Shown one piece after another: positions 1 through 8,969 of a stretch of 64,000 bases of DNA. The stretch lies in NCBI GenBank assembly GCA_964623085.1, contig CAZUTO010000008.1:5580-69579 (forward strand), given 5' to 3'. Made by a program: the position numbers and the translations under genes. A model generated the notes under the pieces. The model worked only from the letters and a program-made list of their open reading frames with translations. It had not been told where the DNA came from and did no database searches. Origin of the DNA: CAZUTO01 sp964623085 (GTDB lineage Bacteria > Pseudomonadota > Gammaproteobacteria > Pseudomonadales > GM7GCV1). How positions within the stretch are numbered: the first letter of the stretch is position 1; each line of letters starts with the position of its first letter.

Positions 1-670
1 CCGCGACGGTCTGACCGATATCGACTTGGCGGTCAATGACGGTGCCATCGACGGGTGATCGAATGTAGGTACGTTCGAGATCTAGCTGCGATTGCTCTAG
101 CTGCGCTTCTCTTTGAAGAATGGTTGCTGTCGCCGAGATAATCTGGGCTTCGGAGAGCTCCAAATCTGCTGCGGCGTTTTGCGCATTTGCGGTCGCCTGA
201 TCGAGATCAACTTGGCTGTTGAGTTCACGCGTTCGGAGTTCCTGTTGACGCTTGAGTTCGGCGTTGGCCAGAATTAGATCGGCTTCGGCCTTAGTGAGGT
301 TTGCTCTTTGCTGTTCGAGCGATGCTTTTGATGAGGCGAGATCCGCTTCCGATTGTTTTACTCTGGCGCGAATTGTTCGGTCGTCAATACGAGCGATCAC
401 TTCGCCTTTTTTGACTTCAGAGTTGAAGTCCGCATTCAATTCAAAAACTAATCCGGAGATTTCTGAACCGACATCGACCGTGACGACGGGACTGAGCGTA
501 CCTGCCGTATTCACGATGCTTTCGATTTTTCCGCGAGTCAGTGGTGAAGTTTGAAAACTAACGCCATCATTACCAGCCGTATTCCCATTTAAATACCAAT
601 AGGTTAGACCCAGTGCCAAAGCCAATAAGCTGAGTATGAGTTTTTTGTTTGAGGCTAGTTTTTGCATCAT
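1..670 (-). CDS. MacA/HlyD-type periplasmic adaptor protein, N-terminal part (cut by window edge)
   Basis: Membrane-fusion adaptor of a tripartite efflux or export system. Only the first 223 codons are present; the gene runs off the left edge. It starts Met-Met at 670, followed by one N-terminal membrane segment (about residues 8-27). A lipoyl-like half-domain follows, with the typical wording 'VGSEISGLVF' and 'KKGEVIARID' (about residues 66-95). Next comes a long Ala/Gln/Glu-rich coiled-coil hairpin (about 95-200), and the returning strand reads 'IRSPVDGTVIDRQVDIGQTV'. This order is that of MacA-like adaptors, whose usual partner is a MacB ABC transporter; that partner would lie outside the window. 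Family certain, substrate unknown. Confidence 0.9.
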   Translation of the reverse strand, partial: MMQKLASNKKLILSLLALALGLTYWYLNGNTAGNDGVSFQTSPLTRGKIESIVNTAGTLSPVVTVDVGSEISGLVFELNADFNSEVKKGEVIARIDDRTIRARVKQSEADLASSKASLEQQRANLTKAEADLILANAELKRQQELRTRELNSQVDLDQATANAQNAAADLELSEAQIISATATILQREAQLEQSQLDLERTYIRSPVDGTVIDRQVDIGQTVA

Positions 671-831
671 TGAGGGGTTCTCGAAGGCCAGTACTGAGAA
701 AGTAAGGGGATTCTAGGTGAGCAATGATTTTGAGCCTATAGGGGTTAACATTTCTTATGGATTATAGGGTTAAACTTAGTCCATGAAATCAGGGGAAATC
801 GCAGCTTTTATCGCAATATTTCACTCGGAAA

Positions 832-1410
832 TTATTGATCGCTCAAGATTGAATAGCGGAAGCAATCAACGAGGTGATCATTCACCATGCCGGCTGATTG
901 CATAAATGCGTAGCAAATAGTCGATCCGGCGAATTTAAATCCGTCCTTTTTCAACTGTTTACTCATGGCGTCGGAAATTTCAGTATGCGCGGGTACCTCT
1001 GAGGCATCCCGAAATCTATTTTGTATGGGTTGGCCGTCAACAAATTGCCAAAGATAGTTATCGAAGCTAACACCGCTATCAATAATGCGCAGGTAGGCTT
1101 GTGCATTAGTGACAAATGCGCGAATTTTTAGCTCGTTGCGCACGATTCGTTTGTCTTGTTTTAAGCGTTTAATTTGAGCTGCGTCATAGTTTGCGACTTT
1201 AGTCGGGTCGAATTGATCAAAAACCGTACGATATCCCTCTCGTTTGCGTAAAATTGTTAGCCATGAAAGCCCTGCTTGAGCGCCTTCTAGGCAGAGTAGC
1301 TCGAAAAGTCTGCGGTCTTCATGAATAGGTACACCCCATTCATTATCGTGGTAGTGAATGTAGTCAGTATGCGTGCCACACCAGCCGCATCGCACTTGTG
1401 TATCGGTCAT
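832..1410 (-). CDS. tag: DNA-3-methyladenine glycosylase I
   Basis: Base-excision repair enzyme that removes 3-methyladenine from alkylated DNA. The 192-residue protein is full length for Tag. The zinc-snap ligands line up with the E. coli enzyme: Cys8 (in RCGWC), His21 (in YHDNEWG), His179 and Cys183 (in NDHLVDC). The acidic residue matching E. coli Glu38 is Glu42 in CLEGAQAGLSW. It starts at an ATG. The next gene to the right starts on the opposite strand about 80 bp away. It appears to be a single-gene unit. Confidence 0.96.
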   Translation of the reverse strand: MTDTQVRCGWCGTHTDYIHYHDNEWGVPIHEDRRLFELLCLEGAQAGLSWLTILRKREGYRTVFDQFDPTKVANYDAAQIKRLKQDKRIVRNELKIRAFVTNAQAYLRIIDSGVSFDNYLWQFVDGQPIQNRFRDASEVPAHTEISDAMSKQLKKDGFKFAGSTICYAFMQSAGMVNDHLVDCFRYSILSDQ

Positions 1411-1492
1411 GATCCAAGGCCTTTTCGTGGAAGCAGGTCAACAAGATAGCTTGGTGAACGTTTATCAACAAACTTACTTCATGGATTTCGTT

Positions 1493-2158
1493 ATGAAAAA
1501 AATACTTACTCTTTCTTGTGCAGCGTTTTTATTAACTGCGTGCGCGACCACCACTGAAGATGGTCAAACAGATCGCAACAATACCGCAACGGGCGCCATT
1601 ATTGGTGCTGTTACTGGGGCGCTTATTGGCGGCCAACTAGACGATGACGGTAACCGAGACCGAGGCATCCTTGTTGGTGCAGCAGCGGGCGCGGCGGCAG
1701 GTGCCGGTATCGGTGCCGTGATGGATCGGCAGGAAGATGATTTTCGCGAGGCTTTGAGAGAAGAGCAGCGTCAATCTGAAATTGAAATCGAGCGCGTACG
1801 TGATGATTTGCTCAAACTTACCTTTGATAGCGAAGTGACCTTTGATGTGAATAGCTCGAGCATAAAGCCAAGCTTTCAGCAGAGCTTGGGTAAGGTTGCC
1901 AATGTGATTAGTAAGTATGAATCTGGCGCTGAAATTGTCGGTCATACGGATTCAACCGGTTCTGAAGCATACAACCAAAGACTCTCAGAGCAGCGTGCTT
2001 TTTCTGTTCAAGGTTATCTGTCTCAGCAAGGTACGCCTTCGTATCAGTTGTCTTCTCGAGGTTTGGGTGAAACCCAGCCACGCGCGACTAACGAAACAGA
2101 AGCTGGCCGTCAGTTAAACAGACGGGTAGAAATTTTTGTGAAGCCAGGCAATGAGTAG
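1493..2158 (+). CDS. OmpA-family lipoprotein with glycine-zipper segment (YiaD-like)
   Basis: Predicted outer-membrane lipoprotein that binds peptidoglycan through an OmpA C-terminal domain. The ATG at 1493 is preferred over in-frame starts at 1373 and 1481 because it places a clean lipoprotein signal at the N-terminus (MKKILTLSCAAFLLTAC, lipobox LTAC). After it come a Gly/Ala-rich zipper (TGAIIGAVTGALIGG and a second repeat near residues 60-75), a short charged helix, and the OmpA domain carrying 'VGHTDSTGS' and 'NRRVEI'. The 221-residue length and domain order match the YiaD/glycine-zipper OmpA proteins. The longer reading would overlap the 5' end of tag on the other strand. Confidence 0.88.
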   Translation: MKKILTLSCAAFLLTACATTTEDGQTDRNNTATGAIIGAVTGALIGGQLDDDGNRDRGILVGAAAGAAAGAGIGAVMDRQEDDFREALREEQRQSEIEIERVRDDLLKLTFDSEVTFDVNSSSIKPSFQQSLGKVANVISKYESGAEIVGHTDSTGSEAYNQRLSEQRAFSVQGYLSQQGTPSYQLSSRGLGETQPRATNETEAGRQLNRRVEIFVKPGNE

Positions 2159-2225
2159 CCACCGAAGATAATTTTATCTAGTCGCCGTTTTGGGCTTAGT
2201 TCGTTTAAAAACGTAGGGAAGAAAC

Positions 2226-2663
2226 TTGAAGGTTTTGATTCAAAGAGTGTCTAGTGCCAGCGTCGATATTGATGGATCGCGAGTGAGCGAAATATCGGCG
2301 GGCATGCTGGTGTTTTTAGGTATCGATAAGACGGATGAAATGAATGCCGTCCATCAGCTGGCCGAAAAGGTCATGAACTATCGAATATTTAGCGATGAAG
2401 ATGGCAAGATGAATCGAAGTTTGCTTGAGACCGGTGGTGAGATGTTAATAGTGTCTCAGTTCACTCTCTCTGCGGATACCGAGCAGGGGCTGCGGCCAAG
2501 TTTTTATTCAGCTGCTGGCGCTGAGTTGGCCGAATGGCTCTACGACACCTTTGTTTCTTACTGTTCGGAAAAAGACACGCGTGTTGTATCTGGCCAGTTT
2601 GCTGCCGACATGCAGGTCAATCTGACCAATGATGGCCCTGCTACTTTCTTGCTGGAAGGGTAG
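2226..2663 (+). CDS. dtd: D-aminoacyl-tRNA deacylase
   Basis: Hydrolyses D-amino acids (and glycine mischarged on tRNA-Ala) from tRNA, a proofreading step in the cytoplasm. The 145-residue protein is the standard DTD length. It carries the SQFT motif at 77-80 and the cis Gly-Pro motif region NDGPAT at 135-140. The start is TTG, supported by a good ribosome-binding stretch (AGGGAAG) about 5 bases upstream and by the canonical N-terminus MKVLIQRV. It is followed on the same strand by rapA about 100 bp later. Confidence 0.96.
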   Translation: MKVLIQRVSSASVDIDGSRVSEISAGMLVFLGIDKTDEMNAVHQLAEKVMNYRIFSDEDGKMNRSLLETGGEMLIVSQFTLSADTEQGLRPSFYSAAGAELAEWLYDTFVSYCSEKDTRVVSGQFAADMQVNLTNDGPATFLLEG

Positions 2664-2759
2664 GTCGTCGGCAACAAAACCTCCACATGACATTCGGTAC
2701 TTTATAAGCTGAAGGTTTTGCATTAAGGTGCGCCCAGTTTGAGGTTCCCGGAGGTTTAG

Positions 2760-5681
2760 TTGGATAAGTATCTTTCTGGTCAGCGATGGATCAATGACGC
2801 GGAAGTACAGCTGGGGCTTGGCACTATTCTGAGTGTCGAGGGGCGCTGTATTAAAGTTTTGTTCCCGTCCACCGAAGAGGTCCGTACCTATGCAGCGGAC
2901 TCTGCACCACTGAGCCGGGTTCGTTTTGAAGTCGGCGACACCATAAGAAATCAAAACGGGGAGTCCTTTGAAATTCTGGAAGTCCTCGAGAACGCAGGGC
3001 TCTACATTTATCAAGCGCGCGCGCTTTCTGATCCAGATTCTGATCCTGTAGTTGTTCCGGAAGCGGAACTTGATGACTTCACCCAGATTAGCCGGCCTAA
3101 CCAGCGGCTTTTTGCTGGCCAGATCGACAACTCAAATTTCTTTGAACTCCGCCGTAAAACGCTTGAACTGGTTGACCAGATTGGCCATTCAGATCTGCGT
3201 GGGTTGAGAGGGGCGCGCACTAGTTTAATTCCGCACCAACTTTATATCGCCAAAGAGGTGGGTAAGCGGTTTGCACCGCGTGTATTGTTGGCGGATGAAG
3301 TAGGGCTTGGTAAGACGGTTGAGGCAGGCATGATCCTGAATCAACAGCTGTTGCAGGGTTATGCGCAGCGCGTATTGATCATCGTTCCTGAAACGCTTCT
3401 GCATCAATGGTTAGTTGAGATGCTGCGTCGCTTTAACCTGCGATTCAGTATTTTTGATGAAAGCAGATTGGCCACTGATGAAGATGAAGACAATCTGTTT
3501 GAAGACGAGCCTCAGGTGAATCATTTTGAGGAAGAGCAGCTAGTTCTATGTAGCCTGGATTTTCTGCGCGATCACCCCGAAGCATTTGTGCAAGCAAGTG
3601 AAGCAAGCTGGGACCTAATGGTGGTTGATGAGGCGCATCATCTGGAGTGGACCGAAACTGAAGCCAGCCCCGATTATCAAATGATTGAACTACTCGCCAG
3701 AACCATCCCTGGCGTTTTACTTTTGACCGCAACGCCAGAACAGCTTGGCAAAGCGGGGCATTTTGCGAGATTGCGATTGCTGGATTCAGACCGCTTTCCC
3801 TCTTATGCCGATTATCTTAAAGAAGAACAGTCTTATCAGCCAATTGCAGACGCAGTGGAGTTACTGATTGAGAGCGAGATTATTAGTCATGAGTCTGATG
3901 GTTGGAAAACCATTGAAGAAGCACTCGCCGGTGATGAGGCGCTATCGGAAGAAACAGAACAGCTTATACGCGAGTTCGCTGATGCTTCGATAGATGATGA
4001 AACGCGTGCCTCACATCGAGAGCGTCTTGTTGAACATATGTTGGATCGACATGGCACCGGGCGGGTGCTGTTTCGAAATACGCGTGCTGCGATTGAGGGC
4101 TTTCCCGGTCGCCGCGCGCACGCATACCCGTTGGAGATGCCAGAGTCTTATAAGCAGATCGCTAGCTCCGAGTTCGCGAGTAATCTGAAAGCACAGCTAT
4201 ACCCAGAGGTGGCATATCAATATATAGAGGAAGCCGGTGAGTCTTGGTCTAGCTTCGACCCACGTGCGCTTTGGTTGAAGGAGTTTTTAGCCGAGAACGC
4301 GTCAAAGAAAGTTTTAGTGATCGCTGCAAATGCCCATACCGCTATGGACCTCGCAGAATCGTTGCGTATGAAAACAGGTGAGCAGCCCGCTGTATTTCAT
4401 GAGGGTATGAGCATCGTCGATCGTGATCGCGCGGCGGCATACTTTGCGGATGATGAGTATGGCAGCCAGTGTCTGATATGTTCGGAAATAGGCAGTGAAG
4501 GTCGCAACTTTCAGTTTGCACACAACTTGGTGTTGTTTGATTTGCCACTGAACCCGGATTTGCTAGAACAGCGAATTGGCCGTCTAGATCGTATTGGTCA
4601 AACGGAGGAAATTCAGATTCATGTGCCGTATCTCATGGCAAGTGCGCAAGAGGTGCTATATACCTTCTACCAACAAGCGATCAATGCGTTTGAGCATACA
4701 AGTGGCGCGGCGCAGCAGGTCTATGTGCGCTATCAAGATGTGTTACACCAAGCCATTTTGGATGGACACCTTTCTCCTGAAGTATTGCAGGAAATTAGTG
4801 ACACTCATTCGGAGTTTGAACAGGCGTTGCACGATGGCCGTGACCGATTACTTGAATACAACTCTTGCCGTCTAGAAAAGGCGAATGAGATTGTAGAGCA
4901 AGCCAGCGAGGCTGATGAACAAGCCGGTCTGCCGGAATACCTTAAAGCATTCGCAGCGTCATACGGCATTGATTATGAAGAGCAAACTAACGGCACGGTG
5001 ATTATGCGGCCGTCGGAGTCAATGTTGGCGCCACTTCATTCCATGCCGGACGAGGGCATGACTGCCACCTATTCGCGTAATCAGGCGCTAACGAATGAAG
5101 ATCTACAGTTTATTAGTTGGGATCACCCGCTGATATCGAGTGCTTTTGATCAGGTGCTAAGCACAGAGCTTGGCAATACTTCAGTAGTGACGCTAAAGCT
5201 CAAAGGGTTGCCTCCAGGCCTAATGATGGTCGAGACACTCTTTGTTTTGGAATCGGCGAGTACGAAGAAAATACAAACGGCGCGGTATTTGCCGGCTACC
5301 AGTATGCGCGTGGTTTTAGATGAAAAAAATCGCTACTACAAAAATCTGACGCCAGAGTTGGTCGAACAGAATCAACAATACGTAAAGCGCAAGATCGCTG
5401 CCAATCTTGTTAAGGCCAAGCGCCTTGAACTGAATGCGGTGCTTAAGTCCGCACGACAAGTGATAGAAAAAGATGCAGAGAGCCGCCGCGCAACGGCGCT
5501 TGAGCGCGTTCACTCGGAGCTCACAGATGAAATTGACCGGTTAAAAGCGCTACAGGCGGTTAACCCTATGGTGAGACCGGAAGAAATCGAACACCTTGTC
5601 GATCAGAAAAACGAACTCGTTCGACAGATTGAATCTGCGCAAATTAAGCTGGATGCTATGCGCGTTATCGTTTGTGTGTGA
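2760..5681 (+). CDS. rapA: RNA polymerase-associated SWI2/SNF2 ATPase RapA
   Basis: ATP-dependent factor that recycles stalled RNA polymerase. The 973-residue protein aligns along its length with E. coli RapA. It has N-terminal Tudor-like domains (start 'GQRWINDAEVQLGLGT'), Walker A DEVGLGKT at about 179-186, DEAHH at 290-294, TATPEQLG, the helicase C motifs 'SEIGSEGRNFQFA' and 'EQRIGRLDRIGQ', and the RapA-specific C-terminal domain ending 'LDAMRVIV'. The start is TTG; a strong GGAGG five bases upstream (2750-2754) decides it. A strong terminator follows. Confidence 0.98.
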   Translation: MDKYLSGQRWINDAEVQLGLGTILSVEGRCIKVLFPSTEEVRTYAADSAPLSRVRFEVGDTIRNQNGESFEILEVLENAGLYIYQARALSDPDSDPVVVPEAELDDFTQISRPNQRLFAGQIDNSNFFELRRKTLELVDQIGHSDLRGLRGARTSLIPHQLYIAKEVGKRFAPRVLLADEVGLGKTVEAGMILNQQLLQGYAQRVLIIVPETLLHQWLVEMLRRFNLRFSIFDESRLATDEDEDNLFEDEPQVNHFEEEQLVLCSLDFLRDHPEAFVQASEASWDLMVVDEAHHLEWTETEASPDYQMIELLARTIPGVLLLTATPEQLGKAGHFARLRLLDSDRFPSYADYLKEEQSYQPIADAVELLIESEIISHESDGWKTIEEALAGDEALSEETEQLIREFADASIDDETRASHRERLVEHMLDRHGTGRVLFRNTRAAIEGFPGRRAHAYPLEMPESYKQIASSEFASNLKAQLYPEVAYQYIEEAGESWSSFDPRALWLKEFLAENASKKVLVIAANAHTAMDLAESLRMKTGEQPAVFHEGMSIVDRDRAAAYFADDEYGSQCLICSEIGSEGRNFQFAHNLVLFDLPLNPDLLEQRIGRLDRIGQTEEIQIHVPYLMASAQEVLYTFYQQAINAFEHTSGAAQQVYVRYQDVLHQAILDGHLSPEVLQEISDTHSEFEQALHDGRDRLLEYNSCRLEKANEIVEQASEADEQAGLPEYLKAFAASYGIDYEEQTNGTVIMRPSESMLAPLHSMPDEGMTATYSRNQALTNEDLQFISWDHPLISSAFDQVLSTELGNTSVVTLKLKGLPPGLMMVETLFVLESASTKKIQTARYLPATSMRVVLDEKNRYYKNLTPELVEQNQQYVKRKIAANLVKAKRLELNAVLKSARQVIEKDAESRRATALERVHSELTDEIDRLKALQAVNPMVRPEEIEHLVDQKNELVRQIESAQIKLDAMRVIVCV

Positions 5682-5722
5682 GCTTGGTTTGTGCAAGCCA
5701 GTAGCGTGAATCCAGTGCAGTG

Positions 5723-5752
5723 AAAAAAGGCGGCCCCTAGGCCGCCTTTTTT
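5723..5752. terminator. Bidirectional Rho-independent terminator between rapA and the Ala/Glu-rich gene
   Basis: A hairpin with stem GGCGGCC / GGCCGCC and loop CCTA is flanked by six A on the left and a T run on the right. It can therefore end transcription from rapA (plus) and from the convergent Ala/Glu-rich gene (minus). Confidence 0.88.
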
Positions 5753-5783
5753 ATTTCCAGATACGCTTAAGAAAGAACGAGTC

Positions 5784-6280
5784 TTATTCTTCTTCCTCTG
5801 AAGCATCTTCAGCAGGTGCCTCTTCGGCGGGTGCTTCTTCTGCAGGCGCTTCCTCAGCAGCGGCCTCTTCNNNNNNNNNNNNNNNNNNNNNNNNNNNNNN
5901 NNNNNNNNNNNNNNNNNNNNNNNNNNNNNNNNNNNNNNNNNNNNNNNNNNNNNNNNNNNNNNNNNNNNNNGTGCCTCTTCGGCGGGTGCTTCTTCTGCAG
6001 GCGCTTCCTCAGCAGCGGCCTCTTCAGCAGGTGCTTCTTCTGCGGGCGCTTCTTCAGCAGCGGCCTCTTCCGCAGGTGCTTCTTCGGCAGTCGCTTCTTC
6101 TGCAGGTGCCTCTTCAGCAACGACCGGCTTAGGCTCAGGTGCAGTGATAAGGCCTGCTGCTAGCAATAGGCTCACTTTTTCGTCGCCATTTACTGGCTGG
6201 CCTTTCAGCGTTTTGACGGCGTAACGGCCATCATTACGTTTAAAAATTTTGTGTGTATCAGTTTTCTTTTCAAGCTGCAT
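5784..6280 (-). CDS. Ala/Glu/Pro-repeat protein of unknown function, interrupted by an assembly gap
   Basis: The N-terminal 50 residues form a conserved-looking small domain (MQLEKKTDTHKIFKRNDGRY, then VNGDEKVSLLLAAGLI). The rest is an acidic low-complexity tail of EEAPAEEA-type units. The 100-N run at 5871-5970 lies in this tail. Beyond the gap the reading frame appears shifted, but the other frame continues the same repeat and ends APAEDASEEE-stop at 5784-5786. The 55 bases on each side of the gap are identical. Merging them (removing 155 bp) restores one open frame of about 113 residues. The true repeat number is unknown. No function is recognised; the tail resembles disordered acidic tails of nucleic-acid-associated proteins, which is only a guess. 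Confidence 0.75.
5816..6025. repeat. 55-bp exact direct repeat flanking the first N run
   Basis: Positions 5816-5870 and 5971-6025 are identical over 55 bases and abut the N run on both sides. They lie in the repetitive EEAPA coding tail. They may be a genuine tandem repeat or the same sequence present at the ends of two contigs. Confidence 0.9.
5871..5970. other. Assembly gap of 100 N
   Basis: Exactly 100 N, a conventional placeholder length. It is embedded in the repetitive tail of the Ala/Glu-rich gene. Confidence 0.98.
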
Positions 6281-6492
6281 GGTTACTCACCTTGGTTTTC
6301 ACGAATGAAATGTCAGGGCCATTAAGGCGGCTGTGACGAGAGGCGCGCACTTTAAAAGAGCTGTGCCTGACTGACAAGCAAAAATTTGCCGAAGCGACGA
6401 CTGGCATAGGCTATTTCGCCAAAATCGACGAGGTGTGAGGTTTACTCTGATAGAATCGCGCGCGCTCAGCTTTTTACGGTTTCCCTCTATTT

Positions 6493-8388
6493 ATGACACT
6501 GATTCGTTGCGACCAAATATCTATCGAGTTTGGAGACAATCCGCTTCTGACTGATACAGATTTTTCGATTGAGCCCAAGGAGCGAGTTTGTTTGATTGGA
6601 CGCAATGGCGCGGGCAAGTCGACCTTGATGAAGATCATTCTTGGTCAACTTCAACCAGATAAGGGCGAGGTGCAATACAGCGACAACTTGCGCATCAGCC
6701 AATTGGATCAGCATCTGCCGGGCGATCTTCATCGTGTGGTTCGGGATGTGGTGAAAGAGGGGCTGTCAGAGCAGCAGGCGTTGATCGACGCCTATGAAGT
6801 CTTAGCTGCGCAAGACAATTTGGGCGGTCACGACATGCAGAAAATGGTTGATCTGCAAGCGAGCATTGATGCCGCAGGCGGCTGGCAGCTTGATCAGCAG
6901 GTGGAAACGATCATCAGCCAACTAGAATTGCCTGGCGATGCGCGCCTGGAAGATCTTTCCGGCGGTTGGCAGCGACGAGTTGCTCTGGGCAAAGCCTTGG
7001 TATCTCAACCGGGGTTGTTGATGTTGGATGAGCCAACCAACCATCTAGACATTGCGACTATCGAATGGCTAGAACATCGTGTGCGAGGTTATCTCGGTGC
7101 CGTCATTTTTGTGACTCATGATCGCTCGTTTTTACAAAAACTGGCGACACGGATTGTGGAAATTGACCGCGGTAAGCTGCTTAGCTGGCCTGGCAACTAC
7201 AACAAATACCTTGCCCTAAAAGAAAAAGCGAATGAGGACGAAGATACGGCCAATGCGCTATTCGACAAGCGCTTAGCACAGGAAGAGTCTTGGATTAGGC
7301 AAGGCATTAAGGCTCGCAGGACACGCAACGAGGGAAGAGTAAGAGCCTTGCATGCGATGCGTAGCGAGCGCGACAAACGTATTAAGCGCCAAGGCAAAGC
7401 CAAGATTCAAATTTCTGAGGCCGAAGAATCGGGCCGCAAAGTGGTTGAAGCACGAAGTATTACGCATGGCTATGGTCAGGAAACGCTTCTGCGAAACTTC
7501 AATATCAAGATTATGCGTGGCGATCGCATTGGCCTAATCGGTAATAACGGCGTCGGCAAGAGTACCTTGCTGAAGATTTTGCTTGGTCAAATAACCCCGG
7601 ATACGGGCTCGGTGAAGATCGGTACAAATTTGGTCACTGGGTATTTTGATCAGGTGCGTAGGGAGCTTGAGTGGGATAAGACGATTGCCGAAAACGTCGG
7701 CAACGGGAAAGAATACATTAAGGTAAATGGTCGTGATCGCCATGTGGTTGGATACCTGCGTAACTTCCTGTTTAGCGCCAAACGCGCCATGACACCTGTG
7801 AGCCACCTTTCCGGTGGGGAATGTAATCGCGTATTGCTCGCCAAGCTTTTCACGCAGCCTAATAATCTTTTGATATTGGATGAGCCAACCAACGATTTGG
7901 ATGTCGAGATGTTGGAGGTCTTAGAGCAACAGCTAGTCGAATATCAGGGAACGCTGATTGTAGTTAGCCACGATCGTGATTTTCTCGACAATGTGGTGAC
8001 TAGCACATTGGTGTTTGAGGAAGATGGCAATGTAGTGGAATATCCAGGGGGTTACAGCGATTGGGCTAAGCGCGGTAAATTGCTGCGTATTGGAGAAAAG
8101 AACCCCTTAGCTGATCAGGGCAAGGAATTAAGTAAGAAGCCAGTTGAGCCGACGCAAAAGCCACGAAAACTGAGCTATAAGTATCAACGCGAGCTGGACA
8201 TGCTTCCAGAAAAGATTGAAGGTTTGGAGCAGCAAATAGCCGTATTACAAACTACCGTTGGTGATCCGGCATTCTATGGCCAGCCTTTCGATAAAACTCA
8301 GGCTACCTTGGACGAATTTAAACAAATTCAATCTGAGCTGGATGAGGCAACTGCACGCTGGGTGGAGCTAGAGGGGATGTTGGAGTAA
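6493..8388 (+). CDS. uup: ABC-F family ATPase Uup
   Basis: Cytoplasmic ABC-F ATPase with two nucleotide-binding domains and no membrane part; the Uup family acts on ribosomes and DNA structures. The first Walker A is GRNGAGKST (36-44) with signature LSGGW near 155. The second Walker A is GNNGVGKST near 350 with signature LSGGECNRV near 440. Both Walker B motifs read LDEPTN. The linker between the domains is long and basic. The C-terminal coiled coil (about 570-631) is the feature separating Uup from EttA and YheS. Length 631 aa is normal. It starts at an ATG after a 212-bp intergenic region. Confidence 0.96.
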   Translation: MTLIRCDQISIEFGDNPLLTDTDFSIEPKERVCLIGRNGAGKSTLMKIILGQLQPDKGEVQYSDNLRISQLDQHLPGDLHRVVRDVVKEGLSEQQALIDAYEVLAAQDNLGGHDMQKMVDLQASIDAAGGWQLDQQVETIISQLELPGDARLEDLSGGWQRRVALGKALVSQPGLLMLDEPTNHLDIATIEWLEHRVRGYLGAVIFVTHDRSFLQKLATRIVEIDRGKLLSWPGNYNKYLALKEKANEDEDTANALFDKRLAQEESWIRQGIKARRTRNEGRVRALHAMRSERDKRIKRQGKAKIQISEAEESGRKVVEARSITHGYGQETLLRNFNIKIMRGDRIGLIGNNGVGKSTLLKILLGQITPDTGSVKIGTNLVTGYFDQVRRELEWDKTIAENVGNGKEYIKVNGRDRHVVGYLRNFLFSAKRAMTPVSHLSGGECNRVLLAKLFTQPNNLLILDEPTNDLDVEMLEVLEQQLVEYQGTLIVVSHDRDFLDNVVTSTLVFEEDGNVVEYPGGYSDWAKRGKLLRIGEKNPLADQGKELSKKPVEPTQKPRKLSYKYQRELDMLPEKIEGLEQQIAVLQTTVGDPAFYGQPFDKTQATLDEFKQIQSELDEATARWVELEGMLE

Positions 8389-8470
8389 ATCGTCAAAGGA
8401 TGTTACAGATATTCGGGTGGCGACACGAATCTAGTATATTAGATCCAACCATGTATGGGAGGAGAGGGCA

Positions 8471-8941
8471 ATGACAGAAGAAAAAGAAGTAGCGAAAAAG
8501 AAAAAAGAAGTAGCGGCTAAAGAAAAAGAAGTAGCGGCTAAAGAAAAAGAACCAGAACCAGTGATGCAGGATGCAGCGAACGCCGAGCCAAGTGAAAAGC
8601 TCCCCAGCGAGGTGCGAAACTGGGCAATGGCGTGCCATCTCTCTGCCTTTCTTGCTTTTGTGGTTCCATTTGTTGGGAGTGTGATTGGTCCGTTGATTGT
8701 TTGGACAGTGAAAAAAGAAGAATCAGAGTTTATTGCCTATCATGGTAAAGAAGCGCTGAATTTTCAGCTCACCGTTATCATCGCTTTATTGGTTTCTGGG
8801 CTATTGAGCCTGATACTGATTGGATTCTTACTAATGGCTATCGTTGGGATTACCGCGATCATTCTCACGCTTATCGCATCGATCAAAGCGAGTGAGGGTG
8901 AGTACTATAAATATCCTTTTTCACTGAAGTTAGTTAGCTAG
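8471..8941 (+). CDS. DUF4870 membrane protein with Lys/Glu repeat N-terminus
   Basis: Small inner-membrane protein of unknown function (156 aa). The N-terminal 30 residues are a charged repeat built from KEKEVAA units. The DUF4870/Tic20-like part follows: a short conserved stretch 'RNWAMACHLSAFLAF', about four hydrophobic segments, and the family hallmark 'HGKEALNFQ'. A strong ribosome-binding site (GGAGGAGAGG) precedes the ATG. It is convergent with tatC. The family is recognisable; its role is not known. Confidence 0.88.
   Translation: MTEEKEVAKKKKEVAAKEKEVAAKEKEPEPVMQDAANAEPSEKLPSEVRNWAMACHLSAFLAFVVPFVGSVIGPLIVWTVKKEESEFIAYHGKEALNFQLTVIIALLVSGLLSLILIGFLLMAIVGITAIILTLIASIKASEGEYYKYPFSLKLVS
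8498..8552 (+). repeat. 21-bp tandem repeat inside the DUF4870 gene
   Basis: Two adjacent near-perfect 21-bp units encode the KEVAAKE / KEVAAKE stretch; a diverged partial copy lies just upstream. It is in frame, so copy-number change would alter only the length of the charged N-terminus. Confidence 0.7.
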
Positions 8942-8969
8942 TGCTAATCTTAGTGCTGATCAAGAGTAT

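Noticed and set aside
1373..1492. N-terminal extension of the OmpA-family lipoprotein gene
   Set aside because: It overlaps the start of tag on the other strand and would bury the lipoprotein signal that begins at 1493.
5816..6163. Plus-strand Leu/Arg/Cys/Phe-rich open frame across the first N run
   Set aside because: It is the antisense of the EEAPA repeat; low-complexity GC-rich repeats give open frames on both strands.
8393..8638. Phe-rich minus-strand open frame opposite the DUF4870 N-terminus
   Set aside because: It is the antisense of the Lys/Glu repeat and has no ribosome-binding site or homology pattern.
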